Source: Actinomycetota bacterium
GTDB taxonomy: Bacteria > Actinomycetota > Thermoleophilia > RBG-16-64-13
Direction of reading: 5' to 3'
Assembly (NCBI GenBank): GCA_003157225.1
Contig: PMIZ01000328.1
Span: forward strand, 1 to 6,829
DNA length: 6,829 bases
This document shows positions 1 through 6,829 of this stretch, piece by piece. The notes under the pieces are model-generated. The model did not search any database. It saw only the letters and a list, made by a program, of their open reading frames with translations, and was not told the origin of the DNA. Both the position numbers and the translations under genes were made by a program. Each line of letters starts with the position of its first letter. Positions within the stretch are counted from its first letter, which is position 1.

Positions 1-1047
<1,047 letters not shown>

Positions 1048-1051
<4 letters not shown>

Positions 1052-2832
1052 TGCGTGGGGATGAGCACCATAGACTCCGCCATCGCGAGCAGCTCTTTCC
1101 CGCTCAGTTCGCGGAAGAGCGTGTTGGAGATCCAGTACAGCGTGCCGTTGGCCTTCCACCACACGCGGTCCACGTTGTCGCCGGCGCCTACCACCGTGAA
1201 GACCGCCCCGTTGTAGTTCACTTCGCGACCCTTGCTTGCTGCCGGCGCATCCAGCCAGGAGGTCTCCATGATCCCCAGGTACTGGTCTGTCCAAGACCCA
1301 CGGTCTTTGAGCCGGTACAGCATCTTGAACGCCGGCTTGCTGCCTCCGCCCACTTGGATGCCGTAGGTCGGTTCCTTCGGCGGAGTCTTTTCGACGAAGT
1401 AGTAGCCCTTCGGAATGTACGCGGGGCCTTCGACCGCAAAGGGCACGCTCTTCGCTATGGTCTTCCAGCCGCCGGCGGCCGAGATAGTGTTCGGATCGGG
1501 AGGCAGGGCATACTTCTGCGGCAGACTGAAGTCCTGCCCAAGTACCAGCGTCACGCGCTGCACGCTGTCGCTCCAGGCGGTATCGACGCCCACCGCGGCG
1601 GCCAGCTTCTTCGCCTTGCTCGACATCCCCGACCCATACTCCACCACCGTTTGAGAGGACGACTTGCCGGTGTTGCCCGTCGTGCCCACCGTCGCACCCA
1701 GGTCGGTGAGCCACTTGTCCGCGGCGGCCGCCTCCCCCGCGATGCCATTGCCGTTGAGTATGTCCACCTCGACACCGCTGAGGTCGACAGGCGCCTCGGT
1801 GGTGGTAGTAGTCCCGGAAGGCGGCTCCTGGGTGGACGGCGTCATGCCCGGCAGAGTGAGAAAAGAGGCCACGGCATCGGCCAACGCCTTGTCGGAAACC
1901 AGCACGTACGAGACGCCGCCGATGTCCTGCGCGTCACCCACCAGTGTGATGCGGCGCATGCGACTGCCGTCGAGCCGTACGCCCCAGTAGGCCAGTTTGA
2001 GCACGTCGTTGGCCCCGAGATCGGTGGCGACATTGCTGAAGAGGGCGCTCACGAGGCCGGGCAACTTCAAGGGCAGGTCCCAGCCCATCGCCTGCTCGCG
2101 CATGGCGTTTAGAAAGCTCTGCTGCCGGGTCATGCGGCCAAAATCCAGATTAAGATCGTGGCGGAAACGGACGTAGTCGAGAGCGTCTTCGCCGTGAAGG
2201 AGCTGGTAGCCTGGGGATATCTTGGCGAGCTCGTAGTTCGGGTTGTCATTGTAGTAGTGCTTGTCCACATCGACATAGACACCGCCAAGCGCGTCGGTGA
2301 TGTCCTTGAAGGCCTGGAAGTCGACCTCCAGATAGTGATTGATGTCGACGCCGGTCAGCTGCTCGACGGTCCTGATGGTGAGGGCCGCGCCTCCGTAGGC
2401 GAAAGCCGCGTTGATCTTGTTGGTCCCGTAGCCAGGCACGTCCACCTTAAGGTCCCGAGGCAGGGACAGCATCGATAAGTAGTTGTTGTCGGGATCGACA
2501 TGAACGAGGATGATGGTGTCCGAGCGGCCGTACTTCTCCTGCCCGTCGGACCGCTTGTCGGAGCCCACCACCAGTAGGTTCATCGCCGAAGGAGATGGGG
2601 GGACCGGCACCGTGACAATGGTGCTACTGGGCTTGGCGGTGAGCGCGACCCTGATCTCGGGAGTCACCCGTTGGTTGGCCCCCGCCACCTGGCTTCGGAA
2701 CCACAGGTACATGCCGCCGGCGGCCGCCAAGAGTAGAACGATGACGGCGACCGACGTCCAGAGAGTGATCTTCTTCCAGCGTCCCTTTGGCCGACCCTCG
2801 ACTTCGTACAGGGTATACGGCTTCTGATTCAG
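1048..2832 (-). CDS. LCP-family (LytR-CpsA-Psr) cell-wall polymer phosphotransferase with LytR_C and extra C-terminal domain
   Basis: LCP proteins move lipid-linked wall polymers (teichoic acids, arabinogalactan, capsule) onto peptidoglycan outside the membrane. Reading from CTG at 2832 gives 594 residues. Order: cytoplasmic tail (1-21), one membrane segment (about 22-44), and the LCP domain (about 83-245) with 'GRSDT' (102-106), 'SLPRDL' (123-128), 'NKINAAF' (138-144), 'RFRHD' (222-226), 'DFGRM' (230-234) and 'RQQ' (236-238). These carry the conserved Arg/Asp residues of the active site. A Pro/Thr linker (331-348) follows, then a LytR_C domain (about 354-434: 'VDILNGNGIAGEAA' ... 'VTLVLGQD') and a C-terminal domain (about 449-594) ending 'NGTLYWISNTL' and 'KELLAMAESM', shared with the upstream paralogue. 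That last domain recalls DUF4367/MucB-type domains, but this is uncertain. The CTG overlaps the upstream stop as CTGA. No ATG, GTG or TTG gives an equally good start. The product is very likely a wall-polymer ligase; its substrate is unknown. Confidence 0.94.
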
Positions 2833-4340
2833 TTCGCGACCCCGCTCGGAATCACCATCATCGACTCGGCCACCTTCAGCAGCTCTTTCCAATTCAGGTA
2901 GTACGACAAGGTGTTGGACACCCAGTACAACACGCCATTCTGTATCCACCAGACATGATCAGTGTTCTGACTGGTTCCCACGACGGTGTAGGTTATGCCG
3001 TTGTACTGCACTTTCCGGCCATCGCTGGCTGCCGGGGCCTCCGTCCAGGTGGTCTCCATGATCCCCATACACTGGTCGGTCTTCTCCGTGCCGCCGTTGC
3101 GGGTGAGTTCGTAGACCAGCTTCACGGCCGGCCTGACCTTGCCGCCACCGATGTCTATGTTGTACGCGCCGGGCTGGGGCGGGTTCTTGTCCACGTAGTT
3201 GTAGCCCTCGGGGAGATAGCCGGGAGCCATCAGCTGGAAGCCCGCGGCTGCGGCGTAATTCTTCCAGAGTTGGCTGTTGGGGATAGCGTCGAGATTGGTG
3301 GTGAAACCCGACCTGTCGATCGCGGTGGTCGACGTGGTGGAGGCGGTGTCGCTCGTGGCCGTCTGTCCGCTGCCGCTCGCGGACGAGGCCGGAGGCGTGA
3401 GCAATTGCTGCACCGCCTTGTCAAGCGCCCCCTCGGCCGGGACAACGTAGTAGGTGCCGTCGATCTTCTGGTTATCGCCGATGAGACTCACCTGCCTGAT
3501 GTGGGATCCATCCAGCTTCACGCCCCAGTAGGCCAGCTTAATAAGGTCGGTAGTGTGGAGCGTGGTGAGAAGGTTGCTCAAGAGACCATCTACCAGACCC
3601 GGCAAGTCACCAACGAGGTTCCACCCCATTGCCTGTTCGCGAAGAGCGGTGATGAAACGCTGCTGGCGTTCCATGCGCCCAAAATCCAGGTTGAGGTCAT
3701 GCCGAAAGCGGACCCAGTCGAGCGCGTTGGCGCCATCGAGCTTCTGGTAGCCCGGCGACAGCTTGGCCAGTTCCCACTGGGGATTATCCTGGTAGTAGCG
3801 CCGGTCGACATCCAGGTACACGCCACCAACAGAATCTGTGATGGCGCTGAAAGCCTTGAAATCAATCTGCACGCAGTACTCGATCTTGACCTTCGTGAGC
3901 TGCTGCACCGTGTCTCGGGTCAGCTCCCATCCCCCATCCGCGTAGGCGGCATTCAACTTGTCGATGCCGTGCCCAGGGATCTCTACCCGCAGGTCGCGAG
4001 GCAGGGAAAGGATGCCCAGGTAGTTGCTCGCCCTGTCGACATGGACGAGCATCACCGTGTCAGAACGGCTGTCGTCGCCGGCGTTCACCGGGTTCTTGTC
4101 CGACCCCAGCACGAGGATATCGGTGCTGTTGGGGGGCTCGAAGCGCGGGTCCTGAAGCGAGGTGGTCGACTGGCCGCTCGGGTCGAGGGTGTGCACCTTC
4201 GAATCGAGCCAGAGGAAGATGCCCCCGGCGATCGCACCGAACAGCACAACGATCCCTACGACGGAGTAGAGCAGCACGCGCAGCCTGCGGCGGCGCTTTA
4301 GCTTCTCGACCTTGTATATCGTGTAGGGCTTCTCGTTCAG
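2829..4340 (-). CDS. LCP-family cell-wall polymer phosphotransferase lacking LytR_C, with extra C-terminal domain
   Basis: This is a paralogue of the following gene with the same expected role: attaching anionic wall polymers to peptidoglycan on the outer face of the membrane. Reading from CTG at 4340 gives 503 residues. Order: basic cytoplasmic tail with 'KLKRRRR' (13-19), one membrane segment (about 22-45), and the LCP domain (about 74-235) with 'SRSDT' (91-95), 'SLPRDL' (112-117), 'DKLNAAY' (127-133), 'RFRHD' (211-215), 'DFGRM' (219-223) and 'RQQ' (225-227). A Ser/Thr-rich linker (about 317-341) follows, then the C-terminal domain (about 356-503) ending 'NGVLYWVSNTL' and 'KELLKVAESM'. The LytR_C domain found in the paralogue is missing. 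No ATG, GTG or TTG lies between the in-frame TAG at 4373 and CTG. The first standard start, GTG at 4277, would remove a tail conserved between the paralogues (N-[EQ]-K-P-Y-T-[IL]-Y-x-V-E). The catalytic set looks intact, so it is probably active. The polymer is not known. Confidence 0.93.
   Translation of the reverse strand: MNEKPYTIYKVEKLKRRRRLRVLLYSVVGIVVLFGAIAGGIFLWLDSKVHTLDPSGQSTTSLQDPRFEPPNSTDILVLGSDKNPVNAGDDSRSDTVMLVHVDRASNYLGILSLPRDLRVEIPGHGIDKLNAAYADGGWELTRDTVQQLTKVKIEYCVQIDFKAFSAITDSVGGVYLDVDRRYYQDNPQWELAKLSPGYQKLDGANALDWVRFRHDLNLDFGRMERQQRFITALREQAMGWNLVGDLPGLVDGLLSNLLTTLHTTDLIKLAYWGVKLDGSHIRQVSLIGDNQKIDGTYYVVPAEGALDKAVQQLLTPPASSASGSGQTATSDTASTTSTTAIDRSGFTTNLDAIPNSQLWKNYAAAAGFQLMAPGYLPEGYNYVDKNPPQPGAYNIDIGGGKVRPAVKLVYELTRNGGTEKTDQCMGIMETTWTEAPAASDGRKVQYNGITYTVVGTSQNTDHVWWIQNGVLYWVSNTLSYYLNWKELLKVAESMMVIPSGVAN
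2840..2843 (-). promoter_or_regulatory. Weak ribosome binding site before the CTG start of the second LCP gene
   Basis: The minus strand reads GGGG, 7 nt before CTG at 2832, inside the final codons of the first LCP gene. The match is weak, and translation probably relies mostly on coupling through the CTGA overlap. Confidence 0.4.
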
Positions 4341-4387
4341 GGCGGACCCCCTATGACCTAAAGGGAGATTCTAGCAGGCCACCGAGG
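4341..4387 (-). other. 47-bp intergenic gap between murA and the first LCP gene
   Basis: This is the only non-coding stretch in the window. It holds the Shine-Dalgarno-like AGGGGG near the LCP start. I see no stem-loop with a T-run that would be a terminator, and no convincing promoter, so read-through from murA is likely. Confidence 0.7.
4347..4352 (-). promoter_or_regulatory. Ribosome binding site before the CTG start of the first LCP gene
   Basis: The minus strand reads AGGGGG, a near match to the Shine-Dalgarno consensus with one G-U pair, then the 6-nt spacer TCCGCC and CTG at 4340. The position decides for CTG over GTG at 4277, which has only a poor AGG upstream. Confidence 0.6.
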
Positions 4388-5698
4388 TCAGAACTGCGTA
4401 CACGCCTGAGAAGAGGCGCCCGCTCGTTCCACGTCGGCGCCCAGCGCCCGCAGCTTCTCCTCGAAGCGCTCGTAGCCCCGGTCTATGTGATGGACGTCGC
4501 GCAGCTCGGTGGTGCCTTCGGCCGCCAGTCCCGCGATGGCGAGGGCCGCGCCGGCTCGCAGGTCAGGGCAACGGACGATGGCTCCCGTGAGAGTCCGTCC
4601 TCCGGAGACAACAGCGTGATTGCCGTCCACCCGTATCTCAGCGCCCAACCGGATCAACTCGTCCACGAAGCCAAAGCGGTTCTCGAATACGTTCTCGGTG
4701 ACCACCGACACGCCGCCGGCGATGGAGAGCAGCACCATGATCTGGGCCTGCAGGTCGGTGGGGAATCCCGGATAGGGAAGCGTAGCCACATCCACCGCCG
4801 CATAGAGCTCGGGGTCGCCCGTGGCTTTGATGCTCCGCGTGGTCTCCTGGATCCTCACGCCGATGGAGCGGAGCTTGGAGATGAACAGGTCGAGCACGTG
4901 AGGGCTGATGCCCGTGACCTCCACTTCCCCGCCGGTAGCGGCCCCCGCGATGAGGAAGGTCCCCGCCTCGACGCGGTCGCCGAGGACCGTGTGCTCGGCC
5001 GGCTGCATCTCGGAGACCCCGTGGACCGCCAGGGTGGAGCTCCCGGCTCCCTCGATGTCGGCTCCCATGCTGATGAGGAACTTGCAGAGATCGACGATCT
5101 CGGGCTCCCGGGCCACATTCTCGAGCGTGGTGGTGCCCTCGGCCATGACGGCGGCCATCAGCAGGTTCTCGGTAGCGCCGACGCTGGGATAGTCCAGGAA
5201 CATATCCACGCCCCGAAGCCTCTGCGCCGTCACTTCCACGAAGCCATGATCGGAGCGTACCGCGCCACCCATCGCGGCAAGGCCGCGCAGATGGATGTCG
5301 ATCTTGCGCGGGCCCAGGTTGCAGCCGCCGGGCATGGCCACCCGGGCACGGCCGAAGCGAGCCACCAGTGGGCCCATGATCTGGATGGAAGCTCGCATCC
5401 GCTGCACCAGGTCGTAAGGCGCCACGTGCGACTGCACCGCGCTGGTGTCCACGCTCATGGTCCCGTCGGCGAATTCCACCACGGCGCCCAGGTACTCGAG
5501 CACCTCCTGCATGGTGCGGACATCCTGGATGTCGGGGACGTTATGAAGCACACTCACGCCCGGCGCGAGCAGCGAGGCAGCCATCAGCTTGAGGGCCGAG
5601 TTCTTGGCCCCCGACACGGCCACCTGTCCGCGCAGGCGCCGGCCGCCACGCACGAGCAATCGCGGCTCGTCCGGGGCCGCGGCTGAGGCGGGGGTCAC
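4388..5698 (-). CDS. murA: UDP-N-acetylglucosamine 1-carboxyvinyltransferase
   Basis: MurA transfers enolpyruvate from phosphoenolpyruvate to UDP-GlcNAc in the cytoplasm, the first committed step of peptidoglycan synthesis. The product is 436 residues, a normal length (about 420-435) with a short extra N-terminus. Visible motifs are 'SGAKNSAL' (29-36, Lys32/Asn33 of the substrate site), 'RMRASI' (100-105), 'MPGGCNLGPR' (122-131) and 'FPTDLQAQ' (312-319, with the general-base Asp315). Cys126 is the loop cysteine alkylated by fosfomycin. Because it is Cys and not Asp, this copy is expected to be fosfomycin-sensitive at the target level. 'FENRFGFVDEL' near the C-terminus is also typical. The start is GTG at 5698, overlapping the atpC stop as GTGA, with a GAGAGG 8 nt upstream. 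The location directly after the ATP synthase genes is seen in other Gram-positive lineages. Identification is secure. Confidence 0.99.
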   Translation of the reverse strand: MTPASAAAPDEPRLLVRGGRRLRGQVAVSGAKNSALKLMAASLLAPGVSVLHNVPDIQDVRTMQEVLEYLGAVVEFADGTMSVDTSAVQSHVAPYDLVQRMRASIQIMGPLVARFGRARVAMPGGCNLGPRKIDIHLRGLAAMGGAVRSDHGFVEVTAQRLRGVDMFLDYPSVGATENLLMAAVMAEGTTTLENVAREPEIVDLCKFLISMGADIEGAGSSTLAVHGVSEMQPAEHTVLGDRVEAGTFLIAGAATGGEVEVTGISPHVLDLFISKLRSIGVRIQETTRSIKATGDPELYAAVDVATLPYPGFPTDLQAQIMVLLSIAGGVSVVTENVFENRFGFVDELIRLGAEIRVDGNHAVVSGGRTLTGAIVRCPDLRAGAALAIAGLAAEGTTELRDVHHIDRGYERFEEKLRALGADVERAGASSQACTQF

Positions 5699-6144
5699 TT
5701 CTCTAGCCTCTCGGCGACCTTCAGACGGTTCCGAGCCCGCTTGAGGGCCGTTTGTTCGCGATAGGAATCAATGGTCTCACCCTCTGGCACGGTGCCCAGG
5801 CGCAGCATCTCTAGACGGCGTGTGGCGCGCTCGAGGCGTTCCTGTACGCGAGCCACGTCGATCTGGGAGGCTTCTTCGGCGGCGTCGGCCAGAACGATCA
5901 CTTTGTTGAACTGGACTTTGGCAAAGCCCTCAGCGACGGCGAACGTCATCCAGTTGCCGTCGGGCATGAGGGCCCGCAAGCGGCCGATGCTGAGCTGGGC
6001 CACAAGCGAGGCGTGGCGTGGCAATATGCCGAGCTCTCCCGTGGTGGCCGGAAGCACGACCATCTGCACCTCGCCTTCAAACACCGGGCCCATCGGAGCG
6101 ACGAGCTCCAGACGAAGGAGAAGGCTCTCGTCCTGATCGGCCAT
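5695..6144 (-). CDS. atpC: F1Fo ATP synthase epsilon subunit
   Basis: Epsilon is part of the central stalk of the F1 sector, sits on gamma, and can inhibit ATP hydrolysis through its C-terminal helices. The 149-residue product is slightly longer than the usual 130-140. The N-terminal beta-sandwich domain (about 1-88) contains 'GPVFEGEV' (19-26) and the family signature 'GELGILPRHASLV' (36-48). The C-terminal part (about 91-149) is charged and helical ('VQERLERATRRLEML', 'TALKRARNRLKVAE'), as expected for the helix hairpin. A short linker with 'GTVPEGET' between the two helices is somewhat longer than usual. The ATG directly abuts the atpD TAG stop (TAGATG), with GGAG 5 nt upstream. The 3' end overlaps murA by 4 nt. 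No residue loss suggests inactivity. Confidence 0.97.
   Translation of the reverse strand: MADQDESLLLRLELVAPMGPVFEGEVQMVVLPATTGELGILPRHASLVAQLSIGRLRALMPDGNWMTFAVAEGFAKVQFNKVIVLADAAEEASQIDVARVQERLERATRRLEMLRLGTVPEGETIDSYREQTALKRARNRLKVAERLEK

Positions 6145-6829
<685 letters not shown>

Noticed and set aside
1052..1714. Upstream extension of the PNP-like frame inside the second LCP gene
   Set aside because: The frame is open far upstream, but there the translation is low-complexity shadow of the LCP C-terminal domain. The ATG at 1051 in the ATGA overlap is the sensible start. The missing PNP N-terminus is not encoded there.
2833..2949. ATG at 2949 as the start of the second LCP gene
   Set aside because: It would add 39 residues overlapping the first LCP gene. 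They are unlike the paralogue's N-terminus, and conservation between paralogues begins at the CTG.
2787..4301. Long plus-strand open frame of 504 codons opposite the first LCP gene
   Set aside because: It is antisense to a clear LCP gene, has no recognisable motif and is rich in Arg, Gly and His as expected for a GC-rich shadow frame.
4368..4373. Possible -10 box TAGAAT on the minus strand before the first LCP gene
   Set aside because: No acceptable -35 element lies at 16-18 bp (CAGTTC at 17 bp is a poor match), and the gap is only 47 bp. A promoter cannot be supported.
4487..5686. Plus-strand open frame of 399 codons opposite murA
   Set aside because: It mirrors the highly conserved murA frame and its His/Arg/Gly-rich translation resembles no protein family. 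It is a shadow.

Overview
The window is a gene-dense (about 99% coding), GC-rich stretch in which all seven genes lie on the minus strand. Transcription therefore runs from high to low coordinates. The first gene (atpD) and the last (ahcY) are cut by the window edges. In transcription order: atpD (3' half), atpC, murA, a LytR-CpsA-Psr (LCP) wall-polymer ligase gene, a second and longer LCP paralogue, a degenerate purine nucleoside phosphorylase (PNP)-like gene, and ahcY (5' third).

The host is probably a bacterium of the Actinomycetota or a nearby uncultured lineage. The basis is high GC, the atpD-atpC-murA order, tandem LCP proteins with Ser/Thr-rich linkers and a LytR_C domain, and frequent GTG starts. 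The ahcY product resembles the S-adenosylhomocysteine hydrolases of thermophiles and archaea in its '[10 protein letters not shown]' segment. No 16S or other taxonomic marker is present, so this is an inference.

Layout. 6829-6145: C-terminal half of the F1 beta subunit, with an unusual Ala-rich tail. 6144-5695: F1 epsilon. 5698-4388: UDP-GlcNAc enolpyruvyl transferase, first committed step of peptidoglycan synthesis. 4387-4341: the only intergenic gap (47 bp). 4340-2829 and 2832-1048: two paralogous membrane-anchored LCP phosphotransferases sharing an extra C-terminal domain. 1051-401: PNP-family protein without recognisable catalytic residues. 401-1: S-adenosylhomocysteine hydrolase.

The junctions are very tight: TAG|ATG, a GTGA overlap, a 47-bp gap, a CTGA overlap, an ATGA overlap and a TAGTG overlap. 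This suggests one co-transcribed, largely translationally coupled unit linking ATP synthesis, cell-wall synthesis and polymer attachment, and the methyl cycle.

The most notable points are: (1) both LCP paralogues appear to start at a CTG codon, one of them in a CTGA stop/start overlap; (2) the PNP-like protein looks like a pseudo-enzyme wedged directly before ahcY; (3) the tandem LCP genes differ by loss or gain of a whole LytR_C domain while keeping a shared C-terminal domain; (4) AtpD has an atypical C-terminus. I see no RNA genes, mobile elements, CRISPR arrays or clear terminators.
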